Source: Tannerella sp.
GTDB taxonomy: Bacteria > Bacteroidota > Bacteroidia > Bacteroidales > Tannerellaceae
Direction of reading: 5' to 3'
NCBI GenBank assembly: GCA_031271805.1
Contig: JAISUX010000091.1
Span: 29,753-93,752, forward strand
DNA length: 64,000 bases
The translations under genes and the position numbers were made by a program. Below, piece after piece: positions 44,935 to 55,209 of this stretch. Positions within the stretch are counted from its first letter, which is position 1. Each line of letters begins with the position of its first letter. The notes under the pieces are model-generated. The model saw only the letters and a program-made list of their open reading frames with translations, searched no databases and was not told the origin of the DNA.

Positions 44935-46863
44935 ATGAAAATTTCAGAAATAAAAATAGTTCCTTTTCTCCTGATTTTTGCGCTGGGAAGCTGTTTGTTG
45001 CCCTCATGCGTAGATGAAATAAATGTAGGAGACAAATTTTTGGAAAAGGCTCCGGGCGTTGACGTGAATATAGATACGGTATTTATGAAAGCGGAATATT
45101 CAAGATATTTCCTGTGGAATCTGTATAATAGCATCAACTGTCCGTTCAGCGGGGTTAATTTGTTAAATTCCTGCCCAATCGAATCTTTATCGGATATTTT
45201 CCATTCCCACGGAACATGGTCATGGTGTTATGAATATTATTATCCCGGGCTTGTTACCGAGGATTCCCAAGGCGACTGGATACGCGACAAATTCCCGTTT
45301 GCCGGCAACGACGACCGACCGGGTATCTGGCCTGCAATCCGCAAAGGATGGATATTTATTGAAAACATCGACCGTGTGCCCGACATGAACGAATCCGAAA
45401 AAAGCCAGCTGCGAGGAGAAGCGTATATCATCATGGCAACCCGCTATTTGGACGCTTTCAAAAATTTCGGAGGGCTTCCTTTGGTTGACCATTCTTATAT
45501 TGCGGGCGAGAATTACGAAAGAGGCCGCGCTACAACGGAAGAAACCATACAATTCATCGACAGCCTGATTCAAAACGCACTCGGCGAATCGGGATTGCCC
45601 TGGCGAGTAGAGGATTTGGAAAACTGGGCAGGGCGACTGACAAGAGCCGGAGCTTTGGCTCTGCGGGCAAAACTGTACCTGTTCGCCGCTTCGCCGCTGT
45701 TCAACGACGACCAGCCCTATATGCAATACGATAAGGAAGCTCCGTATCAGAATATTCTCCATGTTTGGAACGGCGGCAAAAAACAAACTTATTGGGATGA
45801 ATGCCTTAAAGCTTGCGAGGATTTTTTCAGGGAAAATCAGCAAAACGGCAACTGGTACGCTTTGATTCAGCCCGCTACACAGGATGAAGCCGGTTATTGC
45901 CAAGCATATCGCGAGGCATACTGGTACCGCGGAAACAGCGAAAAAATCATCGAAGTGCACAATGAATACACTCATGGCGAATGGACAGACCAGCTCTTAG
46001 GTCCCGGCAACGTGGCGCACCAGGGATTCTTAAACCCTACATTGGAATTTATGGAAATGTTTCCGATGGCTGACGGCAAAAACTATCCCTATAAAAATAT
46101 TTACGGCACAAACAATCCCGACAATATTGATATTTTCGCCAATCGTGACCCGCGTCTGTATGAAACGATGTTAGTCAACCGTCCGAAATTGCGTGAGAGC
46201 TACATGGGACTTGACCATGTGGAGATATGGAAAGGCGGAAATATAGAGTACAACTCGAATCTTAACGGCTGGGCGATACGTTTCCCGACAGGAATGGCTC
46301 TTTTCAAATGGGTATTGGACTTCTGGACTATGGCAAACCGTCCCGTATCGTATTCCTATATACGAATGGCGGAAATGCACCTGATATATGCCGAAGCCCT
46401 CGCCGAGACAGGCAATTTGACAAAGGCCTGCGAAGAAGTGAACAAGGTGCGCGCCCGCGTGGGATTGGGTAAAATCGAAGTGATGAACCCCGAATTGCAG
46501 CTTACTTCAAATAAAAACAACCTGATTACGGAAATTATGCGCGAACGCGCAGCCGAATTTGGTTTGGAAGACCAGAGGCTTTACGATATCATCCGCCGTA
46601 AAGAAGCAGATAAATTTACGAATCCGCTTCACGAACTGCATACATACAGGAAAACGGCTGACGGACAGAAAGATACACGCTCAGACACTCAACTGCAACC
46701 GGGAGAATCGTGGCCTGATTTTATCTACGATAAAGTGCAGATTACAGCCGGAGCGCGCAGATGGTGGGAACCGGGTTTCTGGACGAATAAATGGTTTCTT
46801 TCCCCGCTTGCACGCAAGGAAATCAATAAGGGTTACGGATTAACGCAAAACCCGGGTTGGTAA
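44935..46863 (+). CDS. SusD/RagB-family lipoprotein (first pair)
   Basis: A 642-aa surface lipoprotein. The N-terminus runs through LIFALGSC and LLPSC (Cys20 or Cys25 acylated). SusD features are SQLRGEAYIIMATRYLDAFK (TPR-like helix), RLTRAGALALRAKLYLFAAS, PVSYSYIRMAEMHLIYAEAL and EIMRERAAEFGLEDQRLYDI, and it ends in the familiar KGYGLTQNPGW. It binds the polysaccharide at the cell surface and closes the SusC barrel. It lies 11 bp after its SusC partner. Confidence 0.95.
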   Translation: MKISEIKIVPFLLIFALGSCLLPSCVDEINVGDKFLEKAPGVDVNIDTVFMKAEYSRYFLWNLYNSINCPFSGVNLLNSCPIESLSDIFHSHGTWSWCYEYYYPGLVTEDSQGDWIRDKFPFAGNDDRPGIWPAIRKGWIFIENIDRVPDMNESEKSQLRGEAYIIMATRYLDAFKNFGGLPLVDHSYIAGENYERGRATTEETIQFIDSLIQNALGESGLPWRVEDLENWAGRLTRAGALALRAKLYLFAASPLFNDDQPYMQYDKEAPYQNILHVWNGGKKQTYWDECLKACEDFFRENQQNGNWYALIQPATQDEAGYCQAYREAYWYRGNSEKIIEVHNEYTHGEWTDQLLGPGNVAHQGFLNPTLEFMEMFPMADGKNYPYKNIYGTNNPDNIDIFANRDPRLYETMLVNRPKLRESYMGLDHVEIWKGGNIEYNSNLNGWAIRFPTGMALFKWVLDFWTMANRPVSYSYIRMAEMHLIYAEALAETGNLTKACEEVNKVRARVGLGKIEVMNPELQLTSNKNNLITEIMRERAAEFGLEDQRLYDIIRRKEADKFTNPLHELHTYRKTADGQKDTRSDTQLQPGESWPDFIYDKVQITAGARRWWEPGFWTNKWFLSPLARKEINKGYGLTQNPGW

Positions 46864-46897
46864 TATTGTTGAATTTATCACTGTAAATTATAAGAAA

Positions 46898-49690
46898 ATG
46901 AATCATATATTTAAAGTTTGTTTACCTATACTTTTTGCCGTTGCCGGTCAGGTATCTGTCATTGCGCAAGTAATGCCTGAAGACAAAACCCGGCAGAAAG
47001 TGGATTTGGGATTTGGCAAAGAACAGAGCCTGTTTCTCACAACTGCTGCAGCCACCGTTATTTCCGGTGAAGAATTACGGCAAACTTCAGCCATAAGTCT
47101 GGCCGACGCACTCTACGGTCGATTATTAGGATTGACCGCACTCCAGACAGGCGGCTTTGCAGGCGATGAAAGCACAGGGTCTTCCCTAAATATCAGAGGA
47201 AGCCAGACTCTTTCGGACAATGGAATATTAATATTGGTCGATGGGTATGAACGACCTATCAACCGCTTGACGGTGGAAGAAGTGGAAAGCGTTACCGTGC
47301 TCAAAGACGCTGCTGCGGTAGCAATGCTGGGGCATGAAGGCATCAATGGAGTGGTTTTCGTGAAAACCAAACACGGAAAAGCCGGTAAAACGGAGATAAA
47401 AGTCGGATATGACCACAAATACACTTTCGGTCAGGAGTTTGCGGAAATGCTCAACGGATACGATTATGCCGTCGCCCTGAATAAGGCACGCTCCAACGAC
47501 GGACTTACTCCCACCTACACTTCCCAGGAACTCGACCTGTTTAAGTCGGGGACAGACCCTTACTTCTATCCCGATGTAAACTGGAAAGAGTTAGCGTTCA
47601 AAGATGCCGGCTCGGAAAATAACGCTAATTTGTCGGTAACGGGCGGAACTGACAAGGTGCAATTTTACACCCTGCTTGACTATACCGACAGCAAAGGTTT
47701 GCTGAACGCGCCTAAGCAGAAGGATTATGACCCGCAGTTGAAATATTCCAAAGCCAATATCCGCTCTAATGTTGACTTTGAATTGTCGTCAACAACGAAA
47801 ATGTCTGTCGATGTATTGGCAATTTTCCTTGAGACAAGCCGTCCCGCCGATGTTGATGCGAACGGCGCTACTTGGTACGTTTATAAAACTCCGGCAAGCG
47901 CATTCCCATACCAGACTTCAAGCGGAATCTGGGGCGGTAACGAAGCTTACGGCGACGGCAATGTCGTGGCGAAGATTCAGGAATCCGGATATATCAAAAC
48001 CCACCAGAGGCAATTATGGGCAAATGCCAAATTGGAACAGGATTTGAGTTTCTGGCTGAAAGGCTTGAGTTTCGCAATAGGCGGAGGTTATGACAATGCG
48101 TCAAACACCTACGAACAGCGTCACAAGGGACATCAATACGGTTATGAATACTATACCGGCGCTATCGGAGACAAATCCAATACTTCGGAAGTGATTATGG
48201 GTAATAAGCAGGAAAATCTGGAATTTAGCTATTGGGTTGACAGTCAGTGGCGAATAATGCAGGCTTACCTCGGTTTCTATTATCATACGTCTTTCCTTGA
48301 TGAGGATAATTTCAGCGCAGCAGCTGTTTACAATGCAAAAAATGAAGTTCGCGACGGGCAAAGTCAAACGTTTAACCGCGCGAACTGGACCGGCAGTTTT
48401 CATTATGATTACAAGACGAAGTATATTGCCGATTTGGTGCTATCGGCCAACGGTTCCAACCGCAGTTATCCGGCTAAATGGGGATTTTCGCCGACTTTGT
48501 CTTTGGGATATATTTATGCCGACAGTCCGGATAAGTTCCTGACTTACGGCAAATTGCGGGCGTCGGCTGGTATTCTTCATACCGATTATGTTCCGCAAGC
48601 GAGCATCTGGCGTTCCAACTGGGGCGATTCTCACGGCGAGTTCGTTTACGGGCCGAGCTTCTCCCGTTCGTGGGGAGCGTTTATGACCGCTTTCCCGACA
48701 ACAGATTTTTCGCAGGAACAGGCGACAAAATTCAATCTCGGCACGGATTTCCGCCTATTGAACGCACTTGATTTCACTATTGACGGATACTATCAGTTAA
48801 GGTCGCATATTCTGCTGAACGCACGCGAAGAAAACTCGTGGGTAGTCGGTATTCCATCGGCATACTCCGATGTGGGCAAGGTGAAAAGTTATGGAGTTGA
48901 AGCCGGCGTGTATTTCGCAAAGCAAATAGCTAAAGACCTGTATTTCAACGCGGCCGGCATGGTTACCTGGGGCAAAAATGAGATAACGGCGTATATCGAA
49001 AATCCTGCTTATCCCAACCTTTCCGTAATCGGCAAGGGCGTGAACGAAGCGTGGGGACTTGAATCCATCGGCTATTTCAAAGACCAGAATGACATCAACA
49101 ACAGTCCGCGCCAGGAATTTTCGGAAGTCAGCCCGGGAGATATAAAGTATAAAGACCAGAACAACGACGGCGTAATCAACGAATTTGACCGTATCGGTTT
49201 GGGCGGCAACACCGATTTCCCCAACCTGAACTATTCATTCAATCTCGGATTCGAATACAAAGGCTTCGGAGCGAACGCATGGTTCCAGGGAACCGGCGAT
49301 TACATGAAAAATTGTTTGTATATTGACGGAATTTGGGGCGTGGTTTCCGACAACAGGAATCTGTCGCGCGATTATTACGAAAATTCGTGGGACGTTGTCG
49401 GGGAATCGGCTCCGTATCCGCGTTTAAGTTCGCAATACGTGCCTAACAACGCGCAGAACAGCACGACCTGGTATAAAAATGTGCATTTTCTGAAGCTGCG
49501 CAATTGCGAGGTTTACTACAAATTACCGCAAAAGACTTTGAAAAGTCTGCGCATTGAAGGCGTCAAACTGTTTGTGCAGGGGCAGAATCTGTTTTCGTCC
49601 GATAATGTAAATGCAATGGATGCGGAAGTTCTTTCGACCGCTTATCCGGTGTTAAAATCGGTAAATATAGGATTAAATTTAACTTTCTAA
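46898..49690 (+). CDS. SusC-like transporter lacking the carboxypeptidase-like N-domain (second pair)
   Basis: A 930-aa TonB-dependent transporter about 110 residues shorter than its partner at 41801. After the signal peptide (ending near SVIAQ) it goes almost directly into the plug (TTAAATVISGEELRQTSAIS, LADALYGRLLGLTALQTGGF, VDGYERPINRLTVEEVESVT). The CarboxypepD_reg domain common to SusC proteins is absent. The barrel and the ending VNIGLNLTF are normal. It is followed 12 bp later by its own SusD gene. Two SusC/SusD pairs in one locus suggest uptake of two product classes or redundancy; which one handles what is unknown. Confidence 0.93.
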   Translation: MNHIFKVCLPILFAVAGQVSVIAQVMPEDKTRQKVDLGFGKEQSLFLTTAAATVISGEELRQTSAISLADALYGRLLGLTALQTGGFAGDESTGSSLNIRGSQTLSDNGILILVDGYERPINRLTVEEVESVTVLKDAAAVAMLGHEGINGVVFVKTKHGKAGKTEIKVGYDHKYTFGQEFAEMLNGYDYAVALNKARSNDGLTPTYTSQELDLFKSGTDPYFYPDVNWKELAFKDAGSENNANLSVTGGTDKVQFYTLLDYTDSKGLLNAPKQKDYDPQLKYSKANIRSNVDFELSSTTKMSVDVLAIFLETSRPADVDANGATWYVYKTPASAFPYQTSSGIWGGNEAYGDGNVVAKIQESGYIKTHQRQLWANAKLEQDLSFWLKGLSFAIGGGYDNASNTYEQRHKGHQYGYEYYTGAIGDKSNTSEVIMGNKQENLEFSYWVDSQWRIMQAYLGFYYHTSFLDEDNFSAAAVYNAKNEVRDGQSQTFNRANWTGSFHYDYKTKYIADLVLSANGSNRSYPAKWGFSPTLSLGYIYADSPDKFLTYGKLRASAGILHTDYVPQASIWRSNWGDSHGEFVYGPSFSRSWGAFMTAFPTTDFSQEQATKFNLGTDFRLLNALDFTIDGYYQLRSHILLNAREENSWVVGIPSAYSDVGKVKSYGVEAGVYFAKQIAKDLYFNAAGMVTWGKNEITAYIENPAYPNLSVIGKGVNEAWGLESIGYFKDQNDINNSPRQEFSEVSPGDIKYKDQNNDGVINEFDRIGLGGNTDFPNLNYSFNLGFEYKGFGANAWFQGTGDYMKNCLYIDGIWGVVSDNRNLSRDYYENSWDVVGESAPYPRLSSQYVPNNAQNSTTWYKNVHFLKLRNCEVYYKLPQKTLKSLRIEGVKLFVQGQNLFSSDNVNAMDAEVLSTAYPVLKSVNIGLNLTF

Positions 49691-49702
49691 CAACGAACGA
49701 AT

Positions 49703-51415
49703 ATGAAACGAACAAATAGATTATTAGCGGTTTTGTTGGCGTTTGGTTTTTCCGGATGTGTTAATTTGGAATACAACGAAGATGTAGTCCGCGACGAAGA
49801 ATGGGTTTACAACAGTCCTTTCAACGGCATCAAGAACTTGGTTTACGATGTTTACGGACAAGCGTTCAGCGAGTTTAAGGATAATTGGGGACTCACCGTT
49901 TACAACGGTTATAACGGCGCTCTCAGGGCATCGGCAACCGATGAGTCGGATTTTGCCAATTCCATATCAAATATTCACAAGTATTACAACGGAGGCTGGA
50001 CCCCGGCAAATCCTTTCCCCGAGACATGGGAAGTAGCTTACCGCGCAATTGCCGAAATTCATTATTTCCTTGAGAACGTCAGCAGAATGAGTTTGGAAGA
50101 ATATCGCTACGACAGTAATTATTCCAATATGGTGCTGCAGTTCGAGCTTTTCCCATACGAACTGCGCTTCCTGAGGGCGTATTTCTATTTTGAATTAGTT
50201 AAAACCTATGGCGATGTGCCTTTGGTAACGACTACGCTTACCAATTCGGAGGCCAACAATGTGGAACGCGCTCCGGTGCAGAAAGTCCTGAAGTTCATCG
50301 TAGATGAATGTGATGCTATCGCAGAATATCTGCCATATACCTATCTTACCGAGCCTTGGCAGGAAACGGGTCGCGCCACACGTCCGGCGGCTTTGGCGCT
50401 GAAAACCCGCGCATTGCTGTATGCCGCTTCGCCGCTGTTCAATACGAACAACGATAAAGAGTTGTGGAAACAGGCTGCGGCTGCCGCCAAAGTCGTGATT
50501 GACAAGGCTCCGGGCTGGGGCATCCGCTTGAGCGCATACAACCAGCTGTGGGGACACGATGCCTTCAATAACGCCGAAATTATCTGGGGAATAGGTCAAT
50601 GGGAATCCAATACTTTCGAGACAAACAACTATCCCGTCGGCGTGGAAGGCGGCAGTTCCGGCAACTGCCCGACGCAGTCGTTGGTGGATTCTTACGAGTT
50701 TGCAAACGACGGCAAGTCTTTCAAGGAGAGGTATCCGCAGTCGCAGATAAACGTTACCCAGGAGCATCCGTATGAGGGATTAGACCCGCGTTTTGCATTG
50801 ACAGTGGTCAAAAACGGCGACCGCTGGCCTACCAACAGCATCCAGCAATTGGAAATCCAAAGCTATCAGAACGGCTTCAACGGCGCTCCGAAGTACAATG
50901 CGACAACTACAGGCTATTATCTGCGTAAATATGTTGACGGCAACTGCGTTACAACCTACAATAACCCCACTGTCCGCCGTCATACATGGATTTACATGCG
51001 TCTGGCCGAAGTGTATCTCAACTACGCCGAAGCAATGTACCGTTACTATGGCGATGCCGATGCAAAGGGCGATTTCGGGATGTCGGCAAACGAAGCCGTA
51101 AATGTACTGCGCAACCGTTCCGACATCAATATGCCGGAATTTTCGGGGTCGGCTAACTTTGAAGAACGCTATATGCGCGAACGTATGGTTGAACTCGCAT
51201 TTGAAGACCATCGTTTCTGGGACGTTCGCCGATGGAAAAAAGGCAATGAATTTTTCGCAAACATAACCGTCGCCAACCAACAATTGGAAAACGGTGATGT
51301 CATTCTAAGAAGGGAGGTCAAAAACCGCCAATGGAACGATAAATATTATCTTTATCCCATTCCGCAGTCGGAATTGCAGAAAAACAGCAAAATGACTCAA
51401 AATCCGGGATGGTAG
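49703..51415 (+). CDS. SusD/RagB-family lipoprotein (second pair)
   Basis: A 570-aa surface lipoprotein with lipobox FSGC (Cys19). SusD blocks include LFPYELRFLRAYFYFELVKT followed by YGDVPLV, TRPAALALKTRALLYAASPL, HTWIYMRLAEVYLNYAEAMY and ERYMRERMVELAFEDHRFWD, with the end SKMTQNPGW. It follows its SusC partner by 12 bp and precedes a glycan-binding lipoprotein. The role is surface capture of glycan for the second SusC transporter. Confidence 0.95.
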   Translation: MKRTNRLLAVLLAFGFSGCVNLEYNEDVVRDEEWVYNSPFNGIKNLVYDVYGQAFSEFKDNWGLTVYNGYNGALRASATDESDFANSISNIHKYYNGGWTPANPFPETWEVAYRAIAEIHYFLENVSRMSLEEYRYDSNYSNMVLQFELFPYELRFLRAYFYFELVKTYGDVPLVTTTLTNSEANNVERAPVQKVLKFIVDECDAIAEYLPYTYLTEPWQETGRATRPAALALKTRALLYAASPLFNTNNDKELWKQAAAAAKVVIDKAPGWGIRLSAYNQLWGHDAFNNAEIIWGIGQWESNTFETNNYPVGVEGGSSGNCPTQSLVDSYEFANDGKSFKERYPQSQINVTQEHPYEGLDPRFALTVVKNGDRWPTNSIQQLEIQSYQNGFNGAPKYNATTTGYYLRKYVDGNCVTTYNNPTVRRHTWIYMRLAEVYLNYAEAMYRYYGDADAKGDFGMSANEAVNVLRNRSDINMPEFSGSANFEERYMRERMVELAFEDHRFWDVRRWKKGNEFFANITVANQQLENGDVILRREVKNRQWNDKYYLYPIPQSELQKNSKMTQNPGW

Positions 51416-51445
51416 CATATTGTTAAATTTTAATAATTAAGAGAG

Positions 51446-52510
51446 ATGAAAAAGAGTAATTATTTATATCAGTCGGTTTTCTTTATTTTCCTGTTGCTCG
51501 GGCTTGCAATGTACGGCTGCAAGGATGAACAAGGTTCCGCCGCAGAGGAAGGATTATCCATAAAAGTATTCAGTCCCTCAAAAGTGATGGAAGGACAGAA
51601 GATGGACATTACGGGCACAGGTCTCGGCAATGCCACAGCTGTTATCTTTCCCGGCGGCATTAGCGTTACTGCCATCGAGGCAACGAGCGACAACATGATA
51701 AGCGTAATCGTTCCGGCAGGTATTCCCGCCGAAGGCGGGGAACTGTCGGTCAAAGCAGGAGACGAAACGGCTGTCGCCAAAGTGCCTCTGACCGTCGGAA
51801 AACCGCAATATACCGCAATGACGCCAAGCCAGAAAGTCGGCACGGGAGATGAGTTCTTGGTTGTCGGCTCGGATATGGAATTTTTCGAGAAAGTTATTTT
51901 CCCGGGAGAAAGCGGCGATATCGTGATAGACGCCATTGATTTCGAAAGAAAATCCACAAGTTTGCTGCGTATCATGGTGCCTAAGGGGCTTCGTTCCGGA
52001 CCGGGGCAAATCAAACTGCAAACCGTATCCGGTTCGATTATCGCCTTACCCGAAATGGAACTGACAGCAGGTCCCTCCGGCGAATGGCAATGGGTGGAAT
52101 ATATCGCATGGGAAGGCGAATTTGACCTCAACGGCTGGGGCAATAATTTTTATGTCGAAGTAGCCTGGTTCAGAGGCTTGGGACCAAACGGAGAAGGACC
52201 TCAAATAGGCGATATCGTAAAGTTCTATTACACAATCTATTCCTATAACGAATGGCCTCAGTTTAAGTTTAATTACGGCGACTGGAGTGCGATTAACATA
52301 GAGGGATTGGACGGAGGAAGTATTGCACACAAAAACAATGTATTTACTACCAGCGATGTTACCGAATATGAGTTGCCTCCATTGACCGAAGACGACCTTC
52401 TCCCCTGGTTTACAGGCATCAAAGGCTCGAATGCCCTTGTTATCAACGGAGAAAAAATTATCTTCACCAAACTGGCGCTTAAAAAATACATCTGGGTAGA
52501 ATTTGATTGA
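51446..52510 (+). CDS. IPT/TIG-domain surface glycan-binding lipoprotein (SGBP-B-like)
   Basis: A 354-aa lipoprotein (lipobox AMYGC, Cys25). Two IPT/TIG immunoglobulin-like domains follow: IKVFSPSKVMEGQKMDITGT with GLGNATAVIFPGG (about 40-120), and YTAMTPSQKVGTGDEFLVVG (about 125-205). The C-terminal half (WQWVEYIAWEGEFDLNGWGN, YEWPQFKF-like beta-strands rich in Trp and Tyr) resembles the glycan-binding end domain of SGBP-B proteins from xyloglucan and mixed-linkage glucan loci. The position between SusD and the GH9 gene is the classical place for such a protein. The exact ligand is inferred from the neighbouring enzymes only. Confidence 0.85.
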   Translation: MKKSNYLYQSVFFIFLLLGLAMYGCKDEQGSAAEEGLSIKVFSPSKVMEGQKMDITGTGLGNATAVIFPGGISVTAIEATSDNMISVIVPAGIPAEGGELSVKAGDETAVAKVPLTVGKPQYTAMTPSQKVGTGDEFLVVGSDMEFFEKVIFPGESGDIVIDAIDFERKSTSLLRIMVPKGLRSGPGQIKLQTVSGSIIALPEMELTAGPSGEWQWVEYIAWEGEFDLNGWGNNFYVEVAWFRGLGPNGEGPQIGDIVKFYYTIYSYNEWPQFKFNYGDWSAINIEGLDGGSIAHKNNVFTTSDVTEYELPPLTEDDLLPWFTGIKGSNALVINGEKIIFTKLALKKYIWVEFD

Positions 52511-52554
52511 AAATAGTAGAATTGATTCCCTGTCTGTGAAATAATTTGATTAAT

Positions 52555-55191
52555 ATGAAAAGGATAGTATTATTGATTATAGCATCAGCATTGTTGCCGA
52601 TAAATACTTGGGCTACAAAGCTTTATAATATCAGCATCGCAGACAGGGAAATCATTCTCGTCACATTCAGAGACGGCGAAATCACCTTCAGGGACGATGC
52701 GACAGGCTGGAGCGCATATCTTAACGATAACGACGATACGCAAAACAGCCTCGTAACATTCGGTAATCCGCTGAATACCGCCGCGGCCAAACTTGCATCC
52801 AACTGGACAATTTGTTCCGACGACGATGCGACATACGGCGCTACCGGTCTTTCGCCGGTAAACTGCTACCGTAAATCGAAAATCAGCGGAATGGGGCAAT
52901 TCGAGTGGGTCACGGCGAAAAACGATTACAGATACGAGATGCCTTTTGACCATTTTATCTACCTCGTCCTCCCCCAAGCCCTGAAAGACAACTGCAAATA
53001 TACCATCAAAATCAGCTCCGAAACGGAAACCGACAAGACTTCCGTCGAACTTACCTTCGATATTTTCAATTCCCGCTCCGAAGCCATCCATACCAATATC
53101 GTAGGCTTTATGCCGACAAACGATTTGAATTTCGCGGATATTTATCTGTGGATGGGCGATGGCGGACATAGAAATTACAATGGTTTTACAGGCAACAAAA
53201 TATACCTGTACAATATTGATACTGAAGAGAAAAAAGTCGCGGGAACCGTCGGATTCTGGATGGATTCGGGAACGGATGTGGGATATTATGATTTCTTCAA
53301 ATCGCCTGTCTGGAAGGCCGATTTCAGCGCCAATGTTCCTGCCGGGAATTACAGGTTGGTTGTCGAAGGGATAGGATGCAGCGATGATTTTCAAATTCAA
53401 AAGGATATATACAAAAATCCTTATGACGTTTCCGTGAAAGGCTACTATTACATGCGTATCGGGGAAGATTGCATGGAATGTGTGCCCGTGCCCCGCCGAC
53501 CGCTCTACATCCCCGGCAAATCGCCCGAAAATACTGTCGTTTACATCACCACGATGCAACCTTATCATGCCGACTGGACAAAATTTTCAAGAGGCGATTA
53601 TTGGGATAATCCTAACGACTGGGCGGCATACAAAAAAGAAGGCTCGCCGGTCAATACAAAAGCTATCGGAGGTCATTCCGACGCTTTCGACTGGGACCGC
53701 CATCTCGGGCATATTTCCAATATCTACGATATGCTCCTGCCTTATTACATCACGCATGGAACCATCTCCGACGATAATTGCGGCATAAAAGAAAGCGGCA
53801 ACGGAATCCCGGATATCTTGGACGAAGCCCGCAATGAGGTGGATTTTTGGTTGAATCTGCGCGACGGAACGGGATACAGCCATGGCCTGACCAATCCTAA
53901 CAGTCGCAGCGAACTGTTCCAGGCCGGAAATACAACTGTCGCGGCTTGGGCTAATGCGGCCAATTCGGCTATGCTGGCGGAATGTTTCCGCATAGCCGGG
54001 AAAGACGATTTAATGAAAATCTATCTCGATTCGGCAAAAGTCGCTTTCCAATATGCTTTAAGCCAGTCCGATATGATGCTTTACAAAGGCCAGGATGTAG
54101 GCGAGGGCTACGTCAGGGGGAAAGACCTGAGAATGACGGCCGCCGCTTATCTGTACAACCTTACGGGCGATGTGACGTATGAAAATTATTTCGCTCAGGA
54201 TTGCGATATTACCAGCGCCACATCCGTCATCGCCGAACCGGGAAATAAAAACCAATTATGGGCGATAGCCGCGTATCTGTTCACCGACAGAACGGTGAAC
54301 TACCCCCAACTTCTTGCCAATATCAAACGCTCGGTGATATATCAGGCGCGCCAAAAAGAAGCCGGATATATCGAAAAACGCCCCTCGCGACGTGCATCAC
54401 ATGCCGATTTGGGCTATTACCATACCGAGCAAAATGTGCATCATACCATTTTAGCACACGCCATTACCGACGATTCTTCGGAAAAAGCGTTTTTCCTAAA
54501 AGCATTAATAGCCGAAGCCGACTGGGGACTTGGCCGCAATCCTCTGAATATGATACAGATGACCACCGCCGCAACAAAGCTCGAAAACGAACGTAGCGTG
54601 ATGAATGCTTATACGGCAGGACGCAACGACGGCACCCCCGGCGTGCATCCCGGACATACGCCGTACATGAATGTTGACGACTGGGGTGGAAGCATGTTTA
54701 TGGGTTTGCCGAGTTCGCTGTACAAAAACAGCTATCCGGCGCCGGCTACGCCAACCGGCAGTAGCTCTTGGGGTAACGAAATTAAAAAAGTCTGGCCGGA
54801 AGGAGAACTGTTTTTCGAAACGCGCTATGTTTACGCCCATTCCGAATTTACTCCGCAACAGACTATGCGCGGCAAAATGGCGCTGTACGGCTATTTGCAC
54901 GCCTTAGGAAAAGAAGCCGGCGATAATGCAATAGAATATGTCGAGTTGAATGACATAAAACCGCCGGAAGTGTTTCCCAATCCGGCCAAAAACGTCATAA
55001 ATATTCGCTCATTCAACGAATCGCTTCGTTTGCTCGAACTTTTTGACGTTCGAGGACAGCTGTTGAAAAAACAAACGGCTGCCGATTATTTTGCGTCGGT
55101 CAATATTTCCGATTGCCCTTTCAATGTGTATTTCCTGAAAATCACAACAGAGCGCAACGAATATACAAAGAAAGTTATCATCAGAAATTAA
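52555..55191 (+). CDS. GH9 cellulase/endoglucanase with C-terminal T9SS sorting domain
   Basis: An 878-aa secreted enzyme that cleaves beta-1,4-glucans by inversion. It has a signal peptide, an N-terminal Ig-like region (to about 330) and a GH9 (alpha/alpha)6 barrel. The catalytic Asp region is GGHSDAFDWDRHL (Asp376, Asp379), followed by NGIPDILDEARNEVDFWL; later come WGLGRNPLNMIQMTTA, the conserved HPGHTPYMN and the probable general acid Glu764 in YVYAHSEFT. The last 80 residues form a type A T9SS sorting domain (VFPNPAKNVINIRSF, then LLELFDVRGQLLKKQ and YTKKVIIRN), so it is exported by type IX secretion. ATG 52555 is chosen over an in-frame TTG upstream. Confidence 0.93.
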   Translation: MKRIVLLIIASALLPINTWATKLYNISIADREIILVTFRDGEITFRDDATGWSAYLNDNDDTQNSLVTFGNPLNTAAAKLASNWTICSDDDATYGATGLSPVNCYRKSKISGMGQFEWVTAKNDYRYEMPFDHFIYLVLPQALKDNCKYTIKISSETETDKTSVELTFDIFNSRSEAIHTNIVGFMPTNDLNFADIYLWMGDGGHRNYNGFTGNKIYLYNIDTEEKKVAGTVGFWMDSGTDVGYYDFFKSPVWKADFSANVPAGNYRLVVEGIGCSDDFQIQKDIYKNPYDVSVKGYYYMRIGEDCMECVPVPRRPLYIPGKSPENTVVYITTMQPYHADWTKFSRGDYWDNPNDWAAYKKEGSPVNTKAIGGHSDAFDWDRHLGHISNIYDMLLPYYITHGTISDDNCGIKESGNGIPDILDEARNEVDFWLNLRDGTGYSHGLTNPNSRSELFQAGNTTVAAWANAANSAMLAECFRIAGKDDLMKIYLDSAKVAFQYALSQSDMMLYKGQDVGEGYVRGKDLRMTAAAYLYNLTGDVTYENYFAQDCDITSATSVIAEPGNKNQLWAIAAYLFTDRTVNYPQLLANIKRSVIYQARQKEAGYIEKRPSRRASHADLGYYHTEQNVHHTILAHAITDDSSEKAFFLKALIAEADWGLGRNPLNMIQMTTAATKLENERSVMNAYTAGRNDGTPGVHPGHTPYMNVDDWGGSMFMGLPSSLYKNSYPAPATPTGSSSWGNEIKKVWPEGELFFETRYVYAHSEFTPQQTMRGKMALYGYLHALGKEAGDNAIEYVELNDIKPPEVFPNPAKNVINIRSFNESLRLLELFDVRGQLLKKQTAADYFASVNISDCPFNVYFLKITTERNEYTKKVIIRN

Positions 55192-55209
55192 TTTAAAATA
55201 TCATACAAA

